Of a DNA stretch of 16,769 nucleotides, positions 1 through 7,700 are shown in pieces. The DNA is from an uncultured Lachnospiraceae bacterium (GTDB taxonomy: Bacteria; Bacillota; Clostridia; Lachnospirales; Lachnospiraceae), in contig CAJTJY010000039.1 of the NCBI GenBank assembly GCA_910576975.1, positions 1 through 16,769 on the forward strand, in the 5' to 3' direction. The notes beneath the pieces were generated by a model. That model did no database searches. It was not told the origin of the DNA and worked only from the letters and a program-made list of their open reading frames with translations. A program made the position numbers and the translations under genes. Within the stretch, counting starts at the first letter, position 1. Each line of letters begins with the position of its first letter.

Positions 1-1
1 C

Positions 2-112
2 TTTGTGATGGAAACCTTTTGGCGCTATGAATTGCAAAATGCGGAAACTCAAAAAGCGGCATGGTTGACAAATCAGATCGGATACGCTATGATGAGAGCA
101 ATACGTTGCTGA
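2..112 (+). CDS. C-terminal end of an unidentified protein (partial)
   Basis: An open frame enters from the left edge and stops with TGA at 110-112, giving 36 residues that begin FVMETFWRYELQ and end MMRAIRC. I do not recognise the family; the fragment is too short and has no diagnostic motif. It lies on the same strand as thiC, about 185 bp upstream. The likely thiC promoter is inside its last codons, so the thiamine operon probably starts here and not further upstream. It could be the end of a regulator or an enzyme, and the frame could also be open by chance, although codon use looks ordinary. Confidence 0.4.
   Translation, partial: FVMETFWRYELQNAETQKAAWLTNQIGYAMMRAIRC
65..93 (+). promoter_or_regulatory. 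sigma-A-type promoter for the thiC operon
   Basis: TTGACA at 65-70 is an exact -35 consensus. After a 17-nt spacer, TATGAT at 88-93 differs from the -10 consensus by one base. Transcription would start near 100, just before the TPP riboswitch, which fits a riboswitch leader. The site lies inside the 3' end of the preceding reading frame. A second TATAAT at 134-139 has no good -35, and transcripts from it would start inside the riboswitch, so it is less likely. Confidence 0.65.
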
Positions 113-140
113 TACAGTCGGCGGCGCATAAAATATAATA

Positions 141-224
141 AACGCAGAGGGACTGCATAGCAGTTGAGAAGGTTAAAACCTGACTCTTTGAACCTGTCAG
201 TTAATACTGTCGTAGGGAGCGGAA
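141..224 (+). promoter_or_regulatory. TPP riboswitch (THI element)
   Basis: The leader carries the conserved THI-box blocks in order: a GCAGTTGAGA block near 160-170 (family form GCTGAGA), CTTTGAACCTG at 185-195, and CGTAGGGA at 211-218 (family form GCGTAGGGA). Short complementary segments between the blocks can form the P2-P5 helices. The outer P1 stem is weak by eye (143-145 with 219-221). In this RNA class thiamine pyrophosphate binding switches off the downstream gene. An intrinsic terminator at 241-272 and thiC at 297 follow directly, so control is probably by premature termination when TPP is plentiful. Confidence 0.92.
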
Positions 225-240
225 CGGTTATGATATCAGA

Positions 241-272
241 AGGAGACGCTGTTACACGGCATCTCCTTTTTT
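241..272 (+). terminator. riboswitch-controlled intrinsic terminator
   Basis: AGGAGA (241-246) pairs with TCTCCT (262-267). After a C/A mismatch, GCTG (248-251) pairs with CGGC (257-260), closing a 5-nt loop. A run of six T (267-272) follows. It lies between the TPP riboswitch and thiC, as expected for transcriptional control. The riboswitch segment AGGGAG (214-219) can instead pair with CTCCTT (263-268), which would be an antiterminator; that pairing is my inference and was not folded. Confidence 0.8.
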
Positions 273-290
273 AGTCCCTGCAAAAAGGAG
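263..290 (+). promoter_or_regulatory. possible hairpin hiding the thiC ribosome site
   Basis: CTCCTTTTT (263-271), which is the 3' arm of the terminator plus its T tract, is perfectly complementary over 9 bp to AAAAAGGAG (282-290), which contains the thiC Shine-Dalgarno sequence. The loop is 10 nt. In read-through transcripts this pairing could block translation as a second layer of control. The pairing is visible in the sequence; the function is inference. Confidence 0.35.
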
Positions 291-296
291 AAGATC

Positions 297-1601
297 ATGA
301 GAGAATACGCAACACAGATGGAAGCGGCCCGAAGAGGGATCGTGACCAAAGAACTAAAGAGAGTAGCGGCAAAAGAACAGATGACGGCAGAAGAGCTGAT
401 GCCTTTGGTAGCGGAGGGCAAAGTAGTAATCTGCGCCAATAAGAATCATGCCTGTATTGACCCAGAAGGGGTAGGCTCGATGCTAAAGACTAAGATCAAC
501 GTCAATTTGGGCGTGTCTAGAGATTGCAAGGATTATGATGTAGAAATGGAGAAAGTCATGGAGGCGGTAAACATGGGGGCGCATGCCATTATGGATTTGT
601 CATCTCACGGAGATACGATCCCATTCCGCAGAAAGCTTACGTCCGAATGTCCCGCCATGATCGGGACGGTCCCGGTATACGATTCTGTGATACACTATCA
701 AAGGGATCTCGCCGCCTTGACGGCAAAAGATTTTATTGACGTGGTGCGTCTTCATGCAAAGGACGGCGTGGACTTTGTCACGCTCCATTGCGGAATTACC
801 ACAAAAACAATAGAACAAATAAAAAAGCATAAGCGGAAAATGAATATCGTGTCCAGAGGGGGATCCCTGGTGTTTGCCTGGATGAGCATGACTGGGGAGG
901 AAAATCCGTTTTATGAATATTATGATGAGATTCTTGACATATGCCGGGAATATGACGTAACCATTTCTCTTGGCGACGCCTGCCGTCCCGGATGCCTGGC
1001 AGATGGGTCAGATGTGTGTCAGATAGAAGAACTGGTGCGGCTGGGCGAGCTGACAAAGCGTGCCTGGGAGCGGGACGTTCAGGTGATGGTGGAAGGCCCA
1101 GGACATATGCCGATGGATCAGATTGCGGCAAACATCAAGATTCAGCAGACCATCTGCATGGGAGCGCCATTCTATGTACTTGGTCCCATTGTGACAGATA
1201 TCGCGCCAGGCTACGACCATATAACATCGGCGATCGGTGGCGCCATTGCGGCGCAAAACGGCGCTGCGTTCTTGTGTTATGTGACTCCTGCCGAGCACTT
1301 GGCGCTGCCTAATCTGGAAGATGTAAGACAGGGAATTATCGCTTCAAAAATTGCAGCTCATGCAGCAGATATCGCCAAGGGCGTCCGAGGCGCCAGAGAG
1401 ATTGACGACCGCATGGCGGACGCTAGGAGGGCCTTAGACTGGGAAGCGCAGTGGGAGTGCGCCATGGATCCAGAGACTGCCAGAAAAATCCGTGACGACA
1501 GAAAGCCAGAATACGACGATACCTGTTCGATGTGCGGAAAATTCTGCGCCGTGCGCAGCATGAACAAGGCGCTATCTGGCGAGTACATAGACATCTTGTA
1601 A
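297..1601 (+). CDS. thiC: phosphomethylpyrimidine synthase ThiC
   Basis: ThiC is a cytosolic radical-SAM iron-sulfur enzyme that rearranges aminoimidazole ribotide into hydroxymethylpyrimidine phosphate, the pyrimidine half of thiamine. The 434-residue length fits the short clostridial and archaeal form without the N-terminal extension of the E. coli protein. Visible family motifs are SSHGDTIPFRR (residues ~102-112), a GDACRPGCLADG segment in the middle, EGPGHMPMDQ with the metal-binding His, and a C-terminal cysteine cluster C410, C413, C417. The cluster spacing is CX2CX3C, one residue shorter than the usual CX2CX4C. The start is fixed by AAGGAG at 285-290, six bases before the ATG. It is the first gene behind the TPP riboswitch, with thiE 55 bp downstream. 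Confidence 0.97.
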   Translation: MREYATQMEAARRGIVTKELKRVAAKEQMTAEELMPLVAEGKVVICANKNHACIDPEGVGSMLKTKINVNLGVSRDCKDYDVEMEKVMEAVNMGAHAIMDLSSHGDTIPFRRKLTSECPAMIGTVPVYDSVIHYQRDLAALTAKDFIDVVRLHAKDGVDFVTLHCGITTKTIEQIKKHKRKMNIVSRGGSLVFAWMSMTGEENPFYEYYDEILDICREYDVTISLGDACRPGCLADGSDVCQIEELVRLGELTKRAWERDVQVMVEGPGHMPMDQIAANIKIQQTICMGAPFYVLGPIVTDIAPGYDHITSAIGGAIAAQNGAAFLCYVTPAEHLALPNLEDVRQGIIASKIAAHAADIAKGVRGAREIDDRMADARRALDWEAQWECAMDPETARKIRDDRKPEYDDTCSMCGKFCAVRSMNKALSGEYIDIL

Positions 1602-1656
1602 GCACAGGGCGAGGTATTATGAGAGAAATAGAGCGATTGAAGAGGGGGAGTCGAAG

Positions 1657-2301
1657 ATGAAATTAGAATCAGCGAAAGGATGGCTCTATGTCATCGCAGA
1701 TTTTTCTGTCGGGGAAGCGGTGATCGAGGCAGTGCTGCGGGCAGGGATTGAATTTATCCAGCTGCGGGAAAAAGAGATCTCTTCTGCAGAATATCTAAGG
1801 CGTGCCATGAGGCTGCGGGAGATGACGGCGGGCGCTAGGACAAAATTTATCGTTAACGACCGATTGGATATTGCGCTGCTTAGCGGAGCGGACGGCATCC
1901 ATCTCGGACAGTCTGATATTTCGGTCTCAGACGCCAGGAGATGCCTTGGCTCTGGAAAAATCATCGGGGCGACAGCAAAGACAGTGAAACAGGCGCTTCA
2001 TGCCATGGAAGACGGCGCAGATTATTTGGGAAGCGGCGCATGGTTTGCCACAGAGACCAAAAAAGACGCAGTTCCTATTTCGGAGGAGACGTATTGCGCC
2101 ATCTTAAAGGCAGCTCCGATTCCCAATGTGGCAGTGGGAGGGATCACCGCGGAGAATGGCAGAAAGCCCTTAGAATGCGGTGCAGATGGCCTTGCCATCT
2201 CCGCAGGTATCTTAAAAGCGCCGAATCCTGTCACGGAAGTGAAAAAAGTGCGCCGCCTGCTGGAAGAATTTAAAAAAAGCAAGAAGACAGTGAGATGCTA
2301 A
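1657..2301 (+). CDS. thiE: thiamine-phosphate synthase ThiE
   Basis: ThiE joins hydroxymethylpyrimidine diphosphate to thiazole phosphate, giving thiamine monophosphate. The 214-residue protein is normal for this TIM-barrel family. Motifs in order are QLREKE (near 36), FIVNDR (near 64), ADGIHLGQ (near 75), GATAKT (near 107), DYLGSGAWF (near 122) and the phosphate-binding VAVGGI (near 158). The loop reads GAWFATETKKDA, where many homologues have a proline-containing GPxFPTxTK, a small divergence I would not over-read. A GGGGGAG ribosome site lies about 7 bases before the ATG. The gene is 55 bp after thiC and probably on the same transcript. Confidence 0.95.
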   Translation: MKLESAKGWLYVIADFSVGEAVIEAVLRAGIEFIQLREKEISSAEYLRRAMRLREMTAGARTKFIVNDRLDIALLSGADGIHLGQSDISVSDARRCLGSGKIIGATAKTVKQALHAMEDGADYLGSGAWFATETKKDAVPISEETYCAILKAAPIPNVAVGGITAENGRKPLECGADGLAISAGILKAPNPVTEVKKVRRLLEEFKKSKKTVRC

Positions 2302-2306
2302 CATCA

Positions 2307-2411
2307 GGGGCTGTCGCACTTATATGTTCACTTGTTTAAAAGGTCTTGCCGCTCATGCGACAAAGACAGAATGCACAAAATTACTCTGGGAAGCTATCGT
2401 GCGACAATCCC
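2307..2411. repeat. MITE-like segment bounded by inverted repeats
   Basis: TGTCGCAC (2312-2319) is the exact reverse complement of GTGCGACA (2399-2406). The match extends outward past one mismatch and one G-T pair to GGG/CCC, giving imperfect 13-bp arms at 2307-2319 and 2399-2411 around about 80 bp of non-coding DNA. Terminal repeats beginning GGG-CTGTCGCAC resemble IS ends, but I cannot name the family. No clear target duplication is seen. It fills the only long gap in an otherwise tightly packed operon. It could instead be an RNA structure such as a processing site. Confidence 0.45.
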
Positions 2412-2436
2412 ATAGAAAAACAGCGGGAGGGAGAAT

Positions 2437-3225
2437 GTGAGGACAGTACTTACCATCGCCGGCAGCGACTGTAGCGGCGGCGCCGGGATACAGGCGGATT
2501 TGAAGACAATGGCGGCTCTGGGACTGTATGGACAGAGCGTGATTACTGCGCTGACAGCGCAGAATACTATGGGGGTAGCGGACATTATGCCGGTATCCCC
2601 TGATTTTTTAGAAAAGCAATTGCAGTGTGTGTTTACAGATATTGTGCCCGACGCCGTCAAGCTTGGGATGATTACTGGGATAGCGCAGATGCGGGTGATT
2701 CAAAAATGCTTGATCAAATACCAGGCGAAGCATGTGGTAATGGATCCAGTGATGGTTTCTACCAGCGGCAGAAACTTGATGGAGCCAGACGCCCTTGCTT
2801 ATTATCAGGAACATCTGCTTCCCCTGGCGGAAATTTATACCCCGAATCTCCCAGAAGCAGAGCAGTTGTTAAAAAGAACTGTCAAAACCAGGGAAGAAAG
2901 GGTTGCGGCGGCAAGGGAGTTTGCGTTACAATATAAAGGAGCAGTTTATTTAAAAGGCGGACATGATATGGCCCATGCAGATGACTTGCTTTTTGACGGA
3001 GCAAATTTCTCGTGGTTTTCACAGGAGAGGATTCCAAACCGCAATACCCATGGAACGGGCTGCACCATGTCGTCTGCCCTTGCCTGTGGCCTTGCCCTGG
3101 GGCTGGGCGTTCAGGCGAGCGCAGAGATGGCAAAAGCCTATATTACTGGAGCCATTGCGGCAGGGATGGATCTTGGAAAAGGAAATGGACCGCTAAATCA
3201 TATATACAAGATGAAAGAGACGTAA
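2437..3225 (+). CDS. thiD: hydroxymethylpyrimidine / phosphomethylpyrimidine kinase ThiD
   Basis: ThiD phosphorylates HMP twice to HMP diphosphate, the substrate of ThiE. The 262-residue ribokinase-fold protein shows the N-terminal substrate motif IAGSDCSGGAGIQADLK (residues ~7-23), MDPVMVSTSG (near 105), YLKGGH (near 170) and the anion-hole motif NTHGTGCTMSSA with catalytic Cys209. The start is GTG at 2437, behind GGGAGGGA. An ATG two bases earlier is in another frame. It completes the pyrimidine branch begun by thiC. The thiazole kinase thiM and the thiG/H/S/F genes are not in the window. Confidence 0.96.
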   Translation: MRTVLTIAGSDCSGGAGIQADLKTMAALGLYGQSVITALTAQNTMGVADIMPVSPDFLEKQLQCVFTDIVPDAVKLGMITGIAQMRVIQKCLIKYQAKHVVMDPVMVSTSGRNLMEPDALAYYQEHLLPLAEIYTPNLPEAEQLLKRTVKTREERVAAAREFALQYKGAVYLKGGHDMAHADDLLFDGANFSWFSQERIPNRNTHGTGCTMSSALACGLALGLGVQASAEMAKAYITGAIAAGMDLGKGNGPLNHIYKMKET

Positions 3226-3239
3226 AGGGGATTTTGTGG

Positions 3240-4178
3240 ATGAAGAAAAAGTTAGTGTTGCTGAGTTTCAGTTTCTGCTTTCTGGCGGCGGCATGCGGCG
3301 GGAAAAAGGAAGCAGGAGATGAGAAGCCAAAAGCTCCGGCGCAGAGCGTGCAGCAGGAGGAATCTGCTTGCGAGCAGAAAAAGAAAGAAGAACAGAAAAA
3401 GGACGCCAAAAAGAAACAAGAAAAGGAAGGACAGGAAAGTGCGGCAGGACAGCCAGAACAGGAGATAGCCACAGAGGAACCAGGAACAGAGCTTTCTAAG
3501 GCGCCAGAAGTTTCATTTATAGATTATTCTCAAGACATCCAGAATGAAGCCGGGGACGTCTTGCTGCTGTCAGTGACAGAAAACTGCCCGGTGATTTCAA
3601 TTCCAGAAAATCAGGCAGCCGCAGAAAAGATGAATATGGTGTTTGAGCAGCAACATACGGCGAACCAGACGTATATTCAGGAGGATGCCGAGGAAGCGAG
3701 GAAGGCTTACAAGGCATTGTCTGAGGAAGAGAGAAATTCCTGGAACGGTTATGGCACCGGAATTAGCTATAAGGTGGCATATGCATCGACGCGTATTTTA
3801 AGCATTGAGGCAGAGAATTATAAATGGCAGGGAGGCGCGCATCCCAATACCTGGACCTCCTCCTACTGCTTTGACGTGACAACCGGGACGCTGTTGTATT
3901 TATCTGATATTTTAACAGATAAAGCAGAAGCAGGGAAAATTGTAGAAAAGCATATTTTGGACACAATCACCAAAGAACCTTATAAGGACGCCTTGATGTC
4001 TGACTATGAGAGTTATGTTTCAGATATTCTCACGGAAAATGTATTTTATCTAAATGACAAGGGACTTGTGGTGCTCTGCAATCCAGACATGTTGACCGTG
4101 TATGCGGCGGGCACCATCGAAATCGTGGTTCCCTACGCGGAATTAAAGCCGGTCATGAATCCCAATTATGTATTGTAG
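3240..4178 (+). CDS. lipoprotein with RsiV/PdaC-like DUF4163-DUF3298 region
   Basis: The protein is probably an extracytoplasmic lipoprotein; its function is unknown. Residues 1-19 are a lipoprotein signal peptide with lipobox LAAAC, Cys19 being the lipidated residue. A charged, low-complexity linker rich in Lys, Glu and Gln follows (about 21-95). The rest resembles the DUF4163/DUF3298 pair found in the anti-sigma factor RsiV and in peptidoglycan deacetylase PdaC: the GGAHPN motif at 198-203, then FDVTTGTLLYLSDIL, and a C-terminal IVVPYAEL strand. There is no catalytic deacetylase domain and no cytoplasmic anti-sigma part, so it is neither full RsiV nor PdaC. I chose the ATG at 3240 over upstream in-frame codons because AAAGGGG (3224-3230) sits 9 bases before it and a signal peptide begins there. 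It is 14 bp after thiD. Confidence 0.85.
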   Translation: MKKKLVLLSFSFCFLAAACGGKKEAGDEKPKAPAQSVQQEESACEQKKKEEQKKDAKKKQEKEGQESAAGQPEQEIATEEPGTELSKAPEVSFIDYSQDIQNEAGDVLLLSVTENCPVISIPENQAAAEKMNMVFEQQHTANQTYIQEDAEEARKAYKALSEEERNSWNGYGTGISYKVAYASTRILSIEAENYKWQGGAHPNTWTSSYCFDVTTGTLLYLSDILTDKAEAGKIVEKHILDTITKEPYKDALMSDYESYVSDILTENVFYLNDKGLVVLCNPDMLTVYAAGTIEIVVPYAELKPVMNPNYVL

Positions 4179-4196
4179 GAAGAATAGGAGATTTTT

Positions 4197-4679
4197 ATGG
4201 GAAAATCACCATTAACTACGCTGTGCTATATTGAGAAAGATGACAAATACTTGATGCTGCACAGGATAAAAAAGCAAAATGACGTCAACAAAGACAAGTG
4301 GATCGGGGTGGGCGGACATTTTGCAGAAGGGGAAAGCCCGGAGGAATGCCTGCTCCGGGAAGTGAAAGAGGAGACGGGCCTGACGTTGACCAGTTTTTCT
4401 TTTCGTGGAATAATTACCTTTTGCGCCGCCGGCTGGCCGATGGAATATATATGCCTTTATACAGCGGACGGCTTTGAAGGAACCTTGCTTCCCTGTGAAG
4501 AGGGAAGATTGGAGTGGGTGGAAAAAGAACGCCTGATGTCCTTAAATTTATGGGAAGGGGATAAGATTTTCTTTCGGCTACTGATGGAGGACGCTCCATT
4601 TTTCTCCTTGAAGCTCTGCTATGACGGAGATCAAATGACGAAAGCGACGTTAAACGGCAGGGCTTTATCATTGCCATAG
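4197..4679 (+). CDS. NUDIX hydrolase, MutT / 8-oxo-dGTP diphosphatase-like
   Basis: NUDIX enzymes hydrolyse nucleoside diphosphates linked to another moiety. This 160-residue protein has a complete NUDIX box, GX5EX7REUXEEXGU, at residues 40-62, with G40 and the metal-binding REVKEETG. The preceding KDKWIGVGGHF and opening TTLCYIEKDDKYLMLHR fit the MutT-like 8-oxo-dGTP diphosphatase subgroup. The substrate cannot be settled from sequence; given the neighbours, a damaged nucleotide or a thiamine-related diphosphate is possible. A TAGGAG ribosome site lies 6 bases before the ATG. It is 18 bp after the lipoprotein gene and 25 bp before the protease gene. Confidence 0.93.
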   Translation: MGKSPLTTLCYIEKDDKYLMLHRIKKQNDVNKDKWIGVGGHFAEGESPEECLLREVKEETGLTLTSFSFRGIITFCAAGWPMEYICLYTADGFEGTLLPCEEGRLEWVEKERLMSLNLWEGDKIFFRLLMEDAPFFSLKLCYDGDQMTKATLNGRALSLP

Positions 4680-4704
4680 GCCGCTCAGGAGGTGAAACGT
4701 CAAA

Positions 4705-7700
4705 ATGAAGAGAAGAACCATTTTACATAGGCTGTTTGCCTTGGCGGTGGCATGTTGCCTTGTCACAGGGATGACGGAGCATGTAAGAGCGCAGCGCAAA
4801 GAGGCGTCACAAGTGGTTATTTTGCAAGAAGAATCTAAAACAAAAGCAAAAACGAAGCAAAAAACTTCTGGCGAATTGCAGTGGCAGGAGGAAGCAGAGA
4901 CTAAGGCTCCTAAAATCGAGGCGGAACCAGTGGAGGAACATCGCCGGGAGACGCCGCAAGAACACGACGAAGTACGGGTATTTATCGTCATGAAAGGGGA
5001 TTCTGCGTTGGAGGAAGGATTTTCGGCCCGGGGAATCAGCAAAAATGAGCAGGCGCAGAGCTTTTCGTCAGACACACAGGCGCGGCAGGAGGCCGTGGTC
5101 AGTGATATTCAGCGTGCGGTCGGCGGACATCCGGTGGACATCCGCTATCAGTTCAGCATGTTGGACAATGCAGTTTCGGCAACAGTGCGATATGGGGATA
5201 TTGAGCAGATCCGTGCAGTGGAAGGCGTGGAGGAGGTATATCTGGTTCCGCAGCTCAGACTTCAGGATCAGACAAAGGCCATTACGGGGCAAGAGATCAT
5301 GGGAGCTGGCAAGACTTGGGAGATCGGCTATACCGGGGCAGGTCAGCGCATTGCCATTATAGATACTGGAATTGACGAGGACCATCCCTCTTTTGATCCA
5401 CATGCGTTTGCGTATGGGCGCAGCTTGTCAGAGGGAAGGAGCGGTTTTGCAACGGCAGAAGAAAGGCTTTTAAATACGCAGGAGATTTCCAATGTTTTTG
5501 ATCAGCTTAAGATTGCCAAGAAAACAGGCGACATCAGCCCAAAAGCGCTGTATCGAAATGAGAAAATTGCATTCGCCTATAATTATGCAGGTGAAAATTT
5601 GAATGTCGACTCAAATGGCAGCGATCATGGGACGCATGTGGCGGGAATTGCAGCGGCAAACCAGTATGTGCCGGGGGAAAACAGCGCTTATCAGGAACAG
5701 CCGGACGGCGTGGCAGGAATTGCCAAGGACGCCCAGCTATTGATTATGAAAGTCTTTACGGATGATGAAATGGCTTTTACGGATGATTACATGGCGGCGA
5801 TAGAGGATGCCTTGCTGTTGGACGCAGACGTGGTCAATCTGAGCCTTGGAGGTGACGAACCCGGAGAGAGCGGCGCATATTCTGGAGGGGAATATGTCGA
5901 TCAGATATTCAACAAGCTTTTGGGAAGCGACATGGTGGTGAGTATTGCTGCCGGAAACGGCGGAGCTTGGGCGGACGTCAGCAGTATCTACCATAATAGA
6001 GCGGAAGATGTCAATATGAATATGGTGGGGGAGCCTGGCTCTTATACAAATGCCCTTACTGTGGCATCGGCAGTGGATCTTAGAGGGAGCATAGAGGAGG
6101 GGACGCAGTCTGTGACGGACACGGTAACGGCGGAGGGATACCAGATGAGTGAGTATTCTTCCTGGGGCGTTCCGGGGGATCTTGCATTGAAGCCAGAGAT
6201 CACCGCTCCCGGAGAAAATATTTATTCTACCGTGAACGGCGGCGGTTATGGATGCATGAGCGGAACCTCGATGGCAGCGCCTGGCATTGCAGGGATCAGC
6301 GCTCTGGTGTTGGAATATATTGAGCGCAATCAGTTGGATGTTAAGACGGGGCTTAGCAGGAGGACGTTGGCGCAGTCTCTGCTGATGAGCACCGCAGTCC
6401 CGCTAAAAGAAAAGGACCAGGAGGAATATTCCCCCAGAAAGCAGGGCAGCGGCCTGGCAAATGCAGCAGCGGCGACCACTACGCCCGTGTATATTTTAAT
6501 GGGAGAGAAAGAAGAAAACGACGGCAAGGTCAAGGCGGAGCTTGGAGATGATCCAGACAGGAGCGGTCAGTATGAGTTTGCCTTTGACGTTTATAATCTG
6601 ACCGAAGAATATCAGTATTATGCCTTGGATAGCTCGATTCTGACAGAGGAGCTTTTGGAGGGGAAATGGATCCAGGGAAGCTCCCATAAGCTGCAGCCTC
6701 AAGTGGAATTTGATTCAGAGAGCCAGGTTTTGATGTATGATCTCAACGGCGATCAGAAAGTAGATCAGGGGGACGCATTGGAATTGCTGCGCCATGTGAA
6801 TCAATCCGTTGATTCTCAGAGGGTAGAGAGTCATCAGGAGAAATTTGACTTTAATGGGGACGGCGTAGTTAATACGTTGGATGTGCACCGGTTTTTGAAA
6901 GAACTGCAAGCGCCCACAATCAATTTCCAGGAAAAGACGCTGGAGGTAAAAGAATCCGCCAGGGTATCTGTCAAGGTGACCTTGTCCCAGGCAGACAGGG
7001 ATTATCTGGACGGTTGTTTTGAAAACGGCATGTATATTGACGGGTTTGTATACCTGAAAGGCACGGTAAATTTATCGATCCCAATGCTTGCATTTTATGG
7101 AAATTGGACGGAATCTTCCATGTATGAGCCATTTAACTATTTAGAGCATTATAATGGGGACGGCGATAAGGATGAAGAAAACGTTTCATATTCCGGGGCA
7201 GGCTCCACCAATTACCTGAATTATTATTCTGCAGCCGAGGATGGCGCTTTTTGCTATGGGTCGAATCTTTATTTAGAAGGAGGAGACGAGAAATACCTGC
7301 CTGACCGCAATGCGTTTTCCACAAATTCTGGAGACCGGATTGAATATGCAGTCTATACGTTGATTCGCAATGCGGCGGTTGTGGAAACTACGATTTCCAA
7401 TGATAAGACAGGGAAAGTCTATGCGAGGCATCGGGAGAGGGATCAGCAAGGCGCATATTATGATATCGGCGAAGGCGAGTGGAAGAATTTGCATTCCAGC
7501 TCCGTCCTGGACTGGCAGGGTCTTGATAAGAAGGGAAAGCCGCTGCCGGAGGGAACTACGGTGCGCTTTACAGTTACGGCGCTGCCGGAATATTATAAAG
7601 ATCAGCCCAAACAAGCGGCAGAGGGCGCGAAATTCAGCGTGCCTGTGACCATTGACAATACCAAGCCCGAATTGATCTCTATGAAAGACGGAAAGTCGGG

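Noticed and set aside
1619..1660. A 13-codon frame (MREIERLKRGSRR) before thiE whose stop overlaps the thiE ATG
   Set aside because: It has only a weak ribosome site and no recognisable feature; a coupling leader is possible but short frames like this arise by chance.
3012..3239. In-frame extension of the lipoprotein gene back into thiD
   Set aside because: It overlaps thiD in another frame, and the ribosome site and signal peptide both place the start at 3240.
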